DNA of 8,203 bases from the NCBI GenBank assembly GCA_021296015.1, contig JAGWBG010000105.1:1-8203 (forward strand), read 5' to 3'. Made by a program: the position numbers and the translations under genes. Positions 1 to 7,321 of the stretch are shown piece after piece. Position 1 is the first letter of the stretch, and every line of letters begins with the position of its first letter. The DNA is from Dehalococcoidia bacterium. GTDB taxonomy: Bacteria > Chloroflexota > Dehalococcoidia > Lucifugimonadales > JAGWBF01. The notes under the pieces are model-generated. The model was not told where the DNA came from and ran no database searches. It saw only the letters and a program-made list of their open reading frames with translations.

Positions 1-801
1 GTTGCCGAGGAGATAGCTACCTTGGACCACATCAGCCAGGGACGCCTGGACTTCGGCATCGGGCGTTCCACCTTCCCCACAACCTATGACTCCTACGGGA
101 TCCCATACAGTGAAAGCCGGGAGCGTTTTCTGGAATGTCTGGAAATTATCCTGAAGGGATGGAGCACGGAGCGCTTTTCCTACGAAGGGCAATATTACAA
201 ATTCCAGGATGTATGCGTGGTCCCCAAACCATTCCAGAACCCCCACCCGCCTATTTCCATAGGTGCAACCTCAGTCGAGAGCTTTGAGATGGTGGGGCAC
301 ATGGGCTATCCAATCTTGGTTAACCCTTCCAGAGGGTTCAGCCTTCTGGGCATGGCCCCTCACATCCAGCAGTACCGTCGAGCCTGGCAGGAAGCAGGAC
401 ACCAGGGGCAGGCAGAGGTGGGTCTGCGTGTACCCATGTACGTGGCCGAGACCGCCGACCGTGCTTACTCCGAACCCCAGGAGAGCACCATGTTCCAGAT
501 ACGCCGCCTGGCTAATGTAATAGGTGCCTCGGGGTCACATACGGGTGTGTCTGCGGTGTCGCTGGAAGATAGAAATGCTCAAGCGAACCTTCTGGCTGAC
601 ATGAACTATGACGACGTGCTGAGGGACAAGGTGATTTATGGAACGCCCGGAGAGGTTGTGGAGCGAATTCGTCAATTGGATGATGAACTGGGCCTGACGC
701 AGATAATATATGAGGTGAACTTCGGGTGTCGAATCCCCTACGAGATGCAGGTCAACTGTCTGAAGCTGATGATGGAGCGGGTGGTCCCGGAGTTCGGCTA
801 G
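1..801 (+). CDS. Luciferase-like (LLM class) flavin-dependent oxidoreductase, 5' truncated
   Basis: The reading frame is open from base 1 (GTT GCC GAG GAG ...) to TAG at 799-801, giving 266 visible residues. The real start lies left of the window. The opening EEIATLDHISQGRLDFGIGRS is the typical motif of the bacterial luciferase-like monooxygenase family, a TIM-barrel enzyme that binds FMN or F420. Further family marks are KPFQNPHPPISIG around residues 75-87 and a C-terminal GTPGEVVERIRQL segment around residue 220. Members usually have about 330-370 residues, so roughly 70-100 N-terminal residues are missing. The family oxidises small organic substrates with reduced flavin or F420. Neither substrate nor cofactor can be read from this fragment. 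It stands alone on the plus strand, converging on lepA with 4 bp between stops, and no terminator fits in that gap. The family call is firm; the reaction is unknown. Confidence 0.9.
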   Translation, partial: VAEEIATLDHISQGRLDFGIGRSTFPTTYDSYGIPYSESRERFLECLEIILKGWSTERFSYEGQYYKFQDVCVVPKPFQNPHPPISIGATSVESFEMVGHMGYPILVNPSRGFSLLGMAPHIQQYRRAWQEAGHQGQAEVGLRVPMYVAETADRAYSEPQESTMFQIRRLANVIGASGSHTGVSAVSLEDRNAQANLLADMNYDDVLRDKVIYGTPGEVVERIRQLDDELGLTQIIYEVNFGCRIPYEMQVNCLKLMMERVVPEFG

Positions 802-805
802 TGTA

Positions 806-2638
806 TCATTCGACCTTGAGCAGGGCCATGAAGGCCTCCTGGGGTATATCCACCCTGCCCACCTTCTTCAGGCGTTTCTTGCCCTCCTTCTGACGCTCCA
901 GCAGCTTGCGCTTGCGGGTCACGTCTCCGCCGTAGCACTTGGCGAGCACGTCCTTCCTCAAAGCTCTGACGGTCTCCCTGGCGATAACCCGGTTCCCCAC
1001 TGCCGCCTGTATGGGCACCTCGAAGAGTTGGCGAGGGATTGCGCTCTTCAGCCGCTCCACCAATGCCCTGCCGTACTGGTAAGCCTTGTCCTTGTGGATA
1101 ATCATTGACAGAGCATCAACCGGTTCCATGTTGAGCAGTATGTCCAGCTTTACCAGGGGTGCGCTATGGTAACCTTCGAAAGAGTAGTCCAGGGATGCGT
1201 AGCCCTGGGTGCGGGACTTGAGTTGGTTATAGAACTCTGCCAGCATCTCCGAGAGGGGCATGGTGTACTCCGTCAGCACCCTGGCACCCCCAAGGGACCC
1301 GTTGCCATCGTCACCGGCCGCTCCATGAATGTACTCCATGCGCTTGAACCTGGCCCTGCGGGCGGACATAAGCTCCATAACAGAGCCCACGTGACGCTCC
1401 GGGGTTACTATTGTCATAGCCAGCCAGGGTTCCTGTATCTCCAGAACGTCGGCGGGAGAGGGCAACTTGGACGGGGCATCCACCTCCATGATTGTCTCGT
1501 CTTTCATGAGCACACGGTAAGCTACGCTGGGAGCCGTGATGACTATATTGAGGAAGTATTCCCGCTCCAATCGCTCCTGTACGATGTCCATGTGAAGCAG
1601 GCCCAGGAAGCCGCACCGAAATCCGAATCCCAGTGCGGGGCTGTTCTCGAACTCGTAGGTGAGGGCGGCATCGTTAAGCTGTAGCTTCTCCAGGGCAGTC
1701 CTCAACGACTGATACTCTTCCCCGTCGGCCGGATAGAGTCCTGCAAATACCATCGGCTTGAGCGGCACGTAGCCCGGTAAAGGGGTTTCGGCGGGTCTGT
1801 CGAAGGTGGTGAGAGTATCACCCACCCCGCACTCTCTCACGTCCTTTAGGCCGGTCGCAATGTAGCCAACCTGCCCCGCAATCAAGGAATCTGCGGGCGT
1901 CAAATTCGGAGAGAAGATGCCTATCTCCATAGACTCGGTAGATTTGACCGAGGACATTATGAGTATTCGGTCATCCCGAGATATAGAACCCTCAAATACC
2001 CTCACGTAGGCCACTATGCCCTTGTAGGTGTTGTATATGGAATCGAAGACCAGGGCGCGAAGGGGTACGTCGAGTCCCCCACCGGGTGATGGCATGCGTT
2101 CCGTTACGGCCTGAAGGACCTGGTGGACACCGGTACCTGCCTTGGCTGAAGTGAAGATTATCTCCTCGGCAGAGAAACCGAATATCTGCTGTAGCTCGCT
2201 CGCTACTCTCTCCGGCTCGGCCTGAGGCAAGTCCACCTTATTGACAACAGGTATGAGCACCAGGTTGTGTTCCACAGCCAGGAAAGCGTTTGCGATGGTC
2301 TGGGCCTCGATGCCCTGGCTGGCATCTACAACCAGGAGGGCACCCTCACAAGCTGCCAGAGCACGGGATACCTCGTAGCTAAAGTCCACGTGACCTGGCG
2401 TATCAATAAGGTTCAGCTGGTACTCCTGACCGTCCTCACCGTGGTAGGCCATAGTCACAGCCTTACCCTTGATGGTTATGCCGCGCTCCCTCTCCAACTC
2501 CATCCGGTCCAGGAACTGCTCTTTCATATCCTGGGGTAGCACGGTGCCGGTGGCTTCCAGCAAACGGTCGGCCAGGGTCGACTTGCCGTGGTCTATGTGG
2601 GCTATGATGCAAAAATTTCTTATGGTATTTTGATTCAT
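806..2638 (-). CDS. lepA: Translation elongation factor 4 (LepA), ribosome-associated GTPase
   Basis: This is a full-length protein of 610 residues, close to the usual 600. The GTPase motifs are all present: AHIDHGKST (P-loop) at 13-21, RGITIK with the switch I threonine at 52-57, DTPGH at 79-83 and NKVD at 133-136. Domain II, the EF-G-like domains and the LepA-specific C-terminal domain follow; the last shows the diagnostic YGGDVTRKRKLLERQKEGKK stretch and PQEAFMALLKVE at the end. EF4 binds the ribosome and is proposed to remodel stalled or mis-translocated complexes, and to act in initiation or 30S assembly. A glycine-rich insertion (HGAAGDDGNGSLGG, about residues 435-450) sits where E. coli LepA has a short turn. 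ATG 2636-2638 is the first start after an in-frame TAG at 2660-2662. The ribosome site next to it is weak, while a good AAAGGAG (2663-2669) lies 24 nt upstream. Confidence 0.98.
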   Translation of the reverse strand: MNQNTIRNFCIIAHIDHGKSTLADRLLEATGTVLPQDMKEQFLDRMELERERGITIKGKAVTMAYHGEDGQEYQLNLIDTPGHVDFSYEVSRALAACEGALLVVDASQGIEAQTIANAFLAVEHNLVLIPVVNKVDLPQAEPERVASELQQIFGFSAEEIIFTSAKAGTGVHQVLQAVTERMPSPGGGLDVPLRALVFDSIYNTYKGIVAYVRVFEGSISRDDRILIMSSVKSTESMEIGIFSPNLTPADSLIAGQVGYIATGLKDVRECGVGDTLTTFDRPAETPLPGYVPLKPMVFAGLYPADGEEYQSLRTALEKLQLNDAALTYEFENSPALGFGFRCGFLGLLHMDIVQERLEREYFLNIVITAPSVAYRVLMKDETIMEVDAPSKLPSPADVLEIQEPWLAMTIVTPERHVGSVMELMSARRARFKRMEYIHGAAGDDGNGSLGGARVLTEYTMPLSEMLAEFYNQLKSRTQGYASLDYSFEGYHSAPLVKLDILLNMEPVDALSMIIHKDKAYQYGRALVERLKSAIPRQLFEVPIQAAVGNRVIARETVRALRKDVLAKCYGGDVTRKRKLLERQKEGKKRLKKVGRVDIPQEAFMALLKVE

Positions 2639-2730
2639 TCCAAAGTTCTGTGGGACTTGCTACTCCTTTAACTTGGCATCGGGGGATACTTTTGTACCCC
2701 TTCCTTTGAGGGTGGTTTCAAAGTTGTGCT

Positions 2731-2757
2731 ACAGGGCTTCCGCTCCTCGGAATGACA
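2731..2757 (-). repeat. Possible remnant of a dispersed extragenic repeat
   Basis: On the minus strand this reads TGTCATTCCGAGGAGCGG and onward. It resembles, from memory, the 'GTCATTgCGAGGAGCGaAGCGAC' repeats scattered between genes in many bacterial genomes. Only one partial copy is present in the window, so repeat status cannot be shown here. Confidence 0.25.
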
Positions 2758-2764
2758 ATGTGCA

Positions 2765-2776
2765 TCAAGCGCTTGA
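2765..2776. promoter_or_regulatory. 12-bp perfect palindrome, possible operator
   Basis: TCAAGCGCTTGA is identical to its own reverse complement. It lies in the spacer, about 127 bp upstream of the lepA start. Such a perfect dyad could be a binding site for a dimeric regulator. No second copy was noticed in the window, and no regulator gene is nearby. Chance occurrence is possible. Confidence 0.25.
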
Positions 2777-2793
2777 CGGAAAGGGATCAAGAT

Positions 2794-2834
2794 GGGGGTG
2801 ACCTGCCCACCTCCGACAGGTGGATGGTGCCCCC
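2794..2834 (-). terminator. Candidate hairpin downstream of the OppF-type gene
   Basis: The outer arms GGGGG (2794-2798) and CCCCC (2830-2834) enclose an inner stem CCACCT (2807-2812) / AGGTGG (2818-2823) with a 5-nt loop. On the minus strand this lies about 57 bp after the OppF-type stop codon. No clean U-run follows, so it is not a textbook intrinsic terminator. It may be a transcript-end structure or chance. Confidence 0.25.
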
Positions 2835-2890
2835 TAATCCTAGTCAGCTTCCGGCGGAGGAGAAGGAATTTGGCTAACCCCCGAAATGCC

Positions 2891-3934
2891 CTACCTCAAG
2901 GGAGCTTCCGGGGACCCATACCCTGGTACGTGGATGCACGACACCCAGTGGTCAGCCTCTATCTCCCGCAGGTCCGGGATATGCTCCTGACATTCTCCGG
3001 TGGCCTGTGAGCAACGAGGGTGGAACACACACCCGCGAGGCGGATTGAGGGGACTTGGGACCTCTCCGGTGAGTATAATCCTCTCACGCTCGCCATCTAT
3101 TATCGGGTCAGGTATGGGCACGGCAGAGAGGAGAGCTTTCGTGTAGGTGTGCAGCGGGTTTTCGTAAATGTCGGTCCGGTCCGCAATCTCCACAATGTGG
3201 CCCAGGTACATCACTGCCACCCGGTTGCTGATGTGCCTTACCACCGAGAGGTCGTGGGCAATGAACAGATAAGTAAGGTCGAACTGCTCTTGGAGGTCCT
3301 CCAGGAGGTTTACAATCTGGGCCTGGATGGACACGTCCAGGGCCGAAACCGGTTCGTCGCACACGATGAACTGAGGGTTCACTGCCAGGGCGCGGGCCAC
3401 CCCGATACGCTGGCGCTGGCCCCCGCTGAACTCGTGGGGGAACCTGTCCGCCATGGATGGGTTCAACCCAACTACGGTAAGCAACTCGGACACCCTCTCC
3501 CGGTACTCCTGCCTGCTCTTGGAGAGGCCATGTACGACCAGAGGCTCTCCGATAATGTTCCCTGCGGTCATGCGGGGATTCAAAGAGCTGTAAGGGTCCT
3601 GGAATATGACCTGCATCTGGCGGCGCATGGAACGTATCTCGCGGTTTCTCATGGTACACAGGTCCCTGCCTTCAAACCGCACGCTGCCGGAGGTGGGCTT
3701 GTAAAGCTGGAGAATGCACCTTCCGGTGGTGGTCTTGCCACAGCCGCTCTCACCCACCAGTCCCAGGGTCTCACCCCGGCGCACGAAGAAACTCACGTCG
3801 TCTACCGCCTTGATGTGAGCCACGGCCCGCTGGATGATGATGCCGGAGGTGACCGGGAAGTACATTTTGAGGTTCTCCACGTTCACCAGTACGTCGTCCA
3901 TCTGGTGGCCGTTGGTTTGGTTCACGGCATTCAT
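2891..3934 (-). CDS. Peptide/nickel-type ABC transporter ATP-binding protein (OppF/DppF type)
   Basis: This 347-residue cytoplasmic ATPase should energise import of peptides or a similar small substrate. All nucleotide-binding motifs are intact: Walker A GESGCGKT at 61-68, Q-loop Q112 in [11 protein letters not shown], signature FSGGQRQR at 169-176, Walker B FIVCDEP at 189-195 and H-loop H227. The C-terminal extension typical of the Opp/Dpp family carries four cysteines spaced C-x5-C-x6-C-x17-C, as in family members reported to hold an iron-sulfur cluster. ATG 3932-3934 is supported by AAAGGAGG (3942-3949) seven bases upstream. It follows the OppD-type gene by 17 bp, so the two are almost certainly co-transcribed and form a heterodimer. 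No permease or binding protein is adjacent, so the substrate is unassigned. QDPYSSLNP and position downstream of the OppD-type gene favour the F-type subunit. Confidence 0.95.
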   Translation of the reverse strand: MNAVNQTNGHQMDDVLVNVENLKMYFPVTSGIIIQRAVAHIKAVDDVSFFVRRGETLGLVGESGCGKTTTGRCILQLYKPTSGSVRFEGRDLCTMRNREIRSMRRQMQVIFQDPYSSLNPRMTAGNIIGEPLVVHGLSKSRQEYRERVSELLTVVGLNPSMADRFPHEFSGGQRQRIGVARALAVNPQFIVCDEPVSALDVSIQAQIVNLLEDLQEQFDLTYLFIAHDLSVVRHISNRVAVMYLGHIVEIADRTDIYENPLHTYTKALLSAVPIPDPIIDGERERIILTGEVPSPLNPPRGCVFHPRCSQATGECQEHIPDLREIEADHWVSCIHVPGYGSPEAPLR

Positions 3935-3951
3935 TGGGCGTCCTCCTTTAC

Positions 3952-4932
3952 TTAGGCAGTCAGGGTATCTGCCACAAAACAGGCCGAGGTATGACCGTCA
4001 CTCACTGACCGCAGTTGAGGTATCTCTTCGGCACACCTGTCAATTGCGTACCGGCATCTGGCTCGGAAGGAGCATCCCGCTGGCAGGTTCACGAGGTCCG
4101 GAGGCTGGCCTTCGATGGGGTCCAGCTTCTCCTTCCTGGGCAGGTCCAGCCTGGGCACCGAGTTCAGAAGGCCCAGAGCGTAGGGGTGACGTGGGTTTCT
4201 GTAGATTTCCTGGGCCGAGCCTCGCTCGATAATTTTGCCTGCGTACATAATGTTTACCCTATCGGCGTAACGGGCCACCACACCCAGATTGTGGGTAATT
4301 ATGATGAGGGATACCCCGTACTCCACGCTGAGGTTCTTCATCAACTCCAGAATCTGGGCCTGAATTGTCACATCCAGAGCGGTGGTAGGCTCATCGGCGA
4401 TAATCAGCTTGGGGTTGCAACTCAGGGCCATGGCAATCATAACCCTCTGGCGCATACCGCCGCTGAACTGGTGGGGGTACTGCTTGATGCGGCTCTGCGG
4501 GGCCGGTATGCCCACCTGTTCCAGACGACGGACGGCCTCCTGACGGGCTTCACCTTTCTTCATGCCCAGGTGAAGCTCCAGGGACTCGGTTAGCTGGCGC
4601 TCAACAGAGAGGACGGGGTTAAGAGATGTCATAGGCTCCTGGAAGACCATGGAAATGTCCTTGCCGCGGATGCGCCTCATCTCGTTGTCGGATATCTTCA
4701 GCAGGTCTCTACCCTCGAAGATAATCTCGCCGCCCACCGTCCTACCCGGAGGGTCCGGGATAAGACGCATGACGGATAGGGCGCTCACGCTCTTGCCACA
4801 CCCGCTCTCCCCCACAAGCCCCAGAGTTTCACCCTCCTCAAGCTCGTAGGAGGCCCCGTCCACCGCTCTCACCACACCTTCCTGGGTGAAGAAATGGGTC
4901 TGTAGGTCCTTAACTTCTAATAAGGTAGCCAT
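3952..4932 (-). CDS. Peptide/nickel-type ABC transporter ATP-binding protein (OppD/DppD type)
   Basis: This 326-residue ATPase is the likely partner of the downstream OppF-type subunit. The motifs are Walker A GESGCGKS at 41-48, Q-loop Q98 in [11 protein letters not shown] (the D-subunit form), signature FSGGMRQR at 156-163, Walker B LIIADEP at 176-182 and H-loop H214. The C-terminal extension has the same C-x5-C-x6-C-x17-C cysteine pattern as its neighbour. ATG 4930-4932 has AAGGAG (4938-4943) five bases upstream. The gene starts 64 bp after the 3' end of tRNA-Leu, with no convincing promoter between, so it may be expressed partly by read-through from the tRNA promoters. In most genomes oppD/dppD follows two permease genes; here tRNAs occupy that place. 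Substrate cannot be determined. Confidence 0.95.
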   Translation of the reverse strand: MATLLEVKDLQTHFFTQEGVVRAVDGASYELEEGETLGLVGESGCGKSVSALSVMRLIPDPPGRTVGGEIIFEGRDLLKISDNEMRRIRGKDISMVFQEPMTSLNPVLSVERQLTESLELHLGMKKGEARQEAVRRLEQVGIPAPQSRIKQYPHQFSGGMRQRVMIAMALSCNPKLIIADEPTTALDVTIQAQILELMKNLSVEYGVSLIIITHNLGVVARYADRVNIMYAGKIIERGSAQEIYRNPRHPYALGLLNSVPRLDLPRKEKLDPIEGQPPDLVNLPAGCSFRARCRYAIDRCAEEIPQLRSVSDGHTSACFVADTLTA

Positions 4933-4949
4933 GGAGTCTCCTTCACAGT

Positions 4950-4977
4950 CAGACGTAATGCCCCAACCCGGCGTCTG
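4950..4977 (-). other. Inverted repeat between tRNA-Leu and the OppD-type gene
   Basis: CAGACG (4950-4955) and CGTCTG (4972-4977) form a 6-bp stem with a 16-nt loop in the 64-bp gap. It could be a processing or attenuation structure separating tRNA from mRNA. There is no U-tract, so it is unlikely to be a strong terminator. Confidence 0.25.
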
Positions 4978-4996
4978 CGTGTTTGCTGAACGCTTA

Positions 4997-5081
4997 TGGT
5001 GGGGAAGGGGAGATTCGAACTCCCACGCCTTTCAGCACATGATCCTAAGTCATGCTCGTCTACCTATTCCGACACTTCCCC
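4997..5081 (-). tRNA. tRNA-Leu (anticodon UAG)
   Basis: On the minus strand the acceptor GGGGAAG (5' end at 5081) pairs with CTTCCCC, followed by A73 and an encoded CCA (4997-4999). The anticodon stem CATGA/TCATG encloses the loop CTTAGGA, giving anticodon UAG, which reads CUA and related leucine codons. The T arm is GGGAG-TTCGAAT-CTCCC. An extended variable arm makes it class II, as expected for leucine. It lies 25 bp downstream of tRNA-Lys and is very probably in the same transcript. Confidence 0.97.
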
Positions 5082-5106
5082 TACCGGGGACCTGAAGCCA
5101 GCTTTC

Positions 5107-5182
5107 TGGTGACCCGCCTCGGGGTCGAACCGAGAACCTACGGATTAAGAGTCCGTTGCTCTGCCAGTTGAGCTAGCGGGCC
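5107..5182 (-). tRNA. tRNA-Lys (anticodon CUU)
   Basis: On the minus strand the acceptor GGCCCGC (5' end at 5182) pairs with GCGGGTC (one G-U pair), followed by A73 and an encoded CCA (5107-5109). The anticodon stem ACGGA/TCCGT encloses CTCTTAA, giving anticodon CUU for lysine AAG codons. The T arm is CTCGG-TTCGACC-CCGAG. It is the first gene of the tRNA pair and has promoter-like elements just upstream. Confidence 0.97.
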
Positions 5183-5231
5183 GCCGACCTGTCAATGTGC
5201 TGTGAGACCGATACAGGTAAAGCGTAGAAAG

Positions 5232-5260
5232 AATCTATCAAGGAGATAGGCTTTTGTCAA
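5232..5260 (-). promoter_or_regulatory. Sigma70-like promoter for the tRNA pair (proximal)
   Basis: On the minus strand a perfect -35 TTGACA (5255-5260) is followed by a 17-bp spacer and TAGATT (5232-5237, 4 of 6 consensus). The expected start is near 5225, about 43 nt before tRNA-Lys. Spacing and position fit a tRNA promoter. Confidence 0.6.
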
Positions 5261-5279
5261 CTCCCTCGCAATCCTTATT

Positions 5280-5296
5280 GATTGGGAAAGCCAATC
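5280..5296. other. Small hairpin in the tRNA leader region
   Basis: GATTGG (5280-5285) and CCAATC (5291-5296) form a 6-bp perfect stem with a 5-nt loop, between the two promoter candidates. It has no U-tract on either strand. It could structure the leader made from the distal promoter, or be chance. Confidence 0.25.
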
Positions 5297-5328
5297 CGTC
5301 ACCCTATTCATGCTATCGTATCCTATTA

Positions 5329-5358
5329 ATTATAGAAATTGTTCTTACGCATAGTCAA
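5329..5358 (-). promoter_or_regulatory. Sigma70-like promoter, distal to the tRNA pair
   Basis: On the minus strand TTGACT (5353-5358) is followed by an 18-bp spacer and a perfect TATAAT (5329-5334). The expected start is near 5322, giving a leader of about 140 nt before tRNA-Lys. It lies in an AT-richer spacer, 67 bp after the stop of the cadherin-domain gene. Confidence 0.55.
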
Positions 5359-5425
5359 GCGTGAATGATGGCAGAAATGGTCCCTCTGATAGGTCCTTTG
5401 CCCACCCTGCTAACGAGGATGGACG

Positions 5426-7304
5426 TTAACACTCCACCACGTCCACTACCTTGATAGTTACCGATGCCCCGTCTTTGCCCCCGTTGCCGTCGCTCGCCTC
5501 CACCGTCAAGGTATAGGACGATACACTTTCGTAGTTGAGAGTGCTCGCCACGGTGACCTGGCCGCTGGAGGAACCTATGGCGAATTTACCAGTATCGTTG
5601 CCCGCCGTGATGGAGTACGTTACCGTGTCACCCTCGTCAGGGTCCGTCGCTGCGACTGTTCCCACTGCTGCCTCCACCGCCGCGTTTTCAGCGACCGAGA
5701 AGGAGTAGGAGCCGGGGTCGAACGCCGGTGCTGTATTGACAGTCGGCTTGGGTGTCGGTGCGGCGCTCCCCTTACGGATGCGGAGCATGAGCTGGTCCCC
5801 AGCCTGCCAGGGCTGAGACGCCACGCTCCTACTCAGCGTGCCACCGGAGACCGTGTCCACGCCGCCGTCCAGGGAGAGGGCCACTGTCCCGTCCAGGGCG
5901 ATGAAGTCGAGGACGTATCCGGTGAGGGCCACCGCGGTACTAAGCCTGCCACTTCAGGGACTGGAGCGACGTTCTCACCCTGCCGACGGTAAACGTTGTG
6001 GGCGTCAGTGCCCCATTGGTCCCATCTGCCCCCACCGCCGGACCTATGGCAACGGGGTCGAAGAAGGCCTCGTGCAGCGTGCCGGTAGGGGCCCTGACGG
6101 TGACGAATACCTCCTGCCTTTTCAGCTCGTCTTCGGGAAGCGAATCGCAGATGACGTGTTCTTGATGCCTGTAGGCATAGTAGAACCTGTACTGCTCCGC
6201 AGGTAAGGGGCGCGACGTTTTCGCAACCCCAGGCCATTGAGGATGGAACAGGTCCTCGTCCATTCCCCTAAGCACGAACTCTCCGTAGTCGCTGGGCTCC
6301 GTTTCCCCATAAAATTGCAGCATACGGTCTGCCTGTACCGCTGTGTACACCAGAGTCCCAGCGGGTAGACCAGAACGTATAGTGTGGCTATGAAGCTTGT
6401 AATAGTAGTCGCGGCCATCCTCGAAGGTTCCCTTGAGGCGTTCCTTCCTATAGCTGACTTCCCGCTCCCATTTAAGCTTGAGATAGAAGCATTCCTTGTA
6501 CGCCTCAGAGCCGCCGCCAGCGGCGACCTCCCGGTCGTTCGCCGCAATCTTGGCCTTCATATCGGCCAGGGTGATGGTTGGCGCCGACCCGGACTGGCCC
6601 GCCGCCCCTGATGCGCCGATGGGGGCTGCCGGTGCATCCAGCAGAAAGTGCTGCCCTCCGCCCGATGTCCCGCTGGCCCCCAACGCTTCCCCGGCCGACG
6701 CCGCGGGCAGCCACCGCTTCTCGCTCCGGCTGGCTATGGTGTAGTACTCTTCGCCTGTGTAGAGGGATACGGTCCCAAACCAATAACGGCCCTCCTGATT
6801 ACTGCTCGGCAGTTCCGGATGGGCGTCAGTGAGGAAGATAATGGCCTCCCGATTGTCCCAGCGCGTGTCGCGGTTGTCTCGAAGGGCGTTCCCCCGGGCA
6901 CTGGCCGCCCTTGCGGTCGTGTGTTTGGTTCCCGGGTCGTAGGCAACTGCCACAAGTTTGCCTGAGCCTCTTCCATGCATGTACTCCAGCACCTGGAAGT
7001 GGTGCTCCAGCGCGCCGTAGTAGCCGTCCTTTCTGGCGAGTTGCTCCACCGCCGAAGAAACCGAGCGCAGGCGCACCCTTGCTATCACGTCGGCCCCCGC
7101 TATCCGCTCCTCAAGTGATGACTGTCCAAAGTATTCCCCCGCCCTGCCACCAAGTCCGCCTATGAGAAGTCCCTCGCTCTCCGTAGCAATGTTGAATCCG
7201 ACGTAGGATATCAGGCCGACTACGGTGAGCACGAACAGGGCGGCCACACCCAGAATCAGATAGAGAAACCGGCGGGACATCGTGAGCATTTTGTTCAGCT
7301 TCAT
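5426..7304 (-). pseudogene. Membrane-anchored protein with cadherin-like domain, split by a frameshift
   Basis: The N-terminal part reads 7304-5940 (454 residues). It starts MKLNKMLTMSRRF, followed by one hydrophobic segment at about 13-36, so it is a signal anchor or uncleaved signal peptide with the rest outside. Next comes an unrecognised domain (about 45-210), an Ala/Gly/Ser-rich linker (about 205-240), a TLADMKAKIA motif near 243 and FDPVAIG-xAVGADGTNGAL-TFTVG near 415-440. The frame then stops at TAG 5940-5942. The next frame (to TAA 5426-5428) continues the same module as in the neighbouring paralogue (LDGTVALSLDGG, AGDQLMLRIRKG) and ends in a cadherin-like repeat (NTAPAFDPGSYSFSVAENA ... 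VEASDGNGGKDG). Restoring the 20 bp missing between 5944 and 5945 gives one 632-residue frame. The start is 17 bp after the upstream gene's stop; its ribosome site is weak. Calcium-dependent adhesion is plausible from the cadherin fold only. Sequencing error cannot be excluded. Confidence 0.75.
5760..6088 (-). repeat. Copy 1 of a diverged direct repeat shared by the tandem paralogues
   Basis: Positions 5760-5944 align without gaps to 7395-7579, with 13 mismatches in 185 by hand count (about 93% identity). Beyond an indel pair the similarity continues through 5981-6088 and then fades. It encodes the DGTVALSLDGG / AGDQLMLRIRKG module and the preceding TFTVG region. Relative to copy 2 it lacks 20 bp (between 5944 and 5945) and has 24 extra bp (5957-5980). 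Confidence 0.9.
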
Positions 7305-7321
7305 CAGCGCTTGCTTTCTTA

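Larger units (their letters stand above)
2639..2890. other. Spacer between the OppF-type gene and lepA
   Basis: I see no credible gene in these 252 bp. Read toward lepA (minus strand) they hold, in order, a GC-rich hairpin (2794-2834), a 12-bp palindrome (2765-2776), a possible repeat remnant (2731-2757) and a weak promoter candidate. The promoter candidate is TTGAAA at 2716-2721 and TACAAA at 2691-2696, with a 19-bp spacer that is longer than ideal. A displaced Shine-Dalgarno-like AAAGGAG lies at 2663-2669. The length of the spacer suggests lepA has its own promoter, but the sequence does not fix where it is. Confidence 0.5.

Noticed and set aside
1166..1684. Plus-strand open frame opposite lepA
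   Set aside because: It is antisense to a fully conserved lepA and has no domain or ribosome site of note.
2792..3010. Small plus-strand open frame across the spacer and the 3' end of the OppF-type gene
   Set aside because: It overlaps the conserved C-terminus of that gene and has no homology signal.
3020..3955. Long plus-strand open frame (311 codons) opposite the OppF-type gene
   Set aside because: It is antisense to a complete ATPase with all motifs, has no recognisable domain, and is histidine/valine-rich as expected from reversed codons.
4015..4593. Plus-strand open frame opposite the OppD-type gene
   Set aside because: It is a shadow of the conserved ATPase frame and has no family features.
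4997..5182. tRNA genes as integration sites of a mobile element
   Set aside because: No integrase, no repeated tRNA 3' fragment and no mobile genes are visible in the window.
5190..5195. Perfect TTGACA (minus strand) just before tRNA-Lys
   Set aside because: A -10 at proper distance would fall inside the tRNA, so it cannot drive the intact tRNA.
5426..5932. Independent 168-residue cadherin protein starting at GTG 5930-5932
   Set aside because: The GTG falls in the middle of a module shared with the paralogue, and there is no signal peptide. It is better explained as the 3' part of the frameshifted gene.
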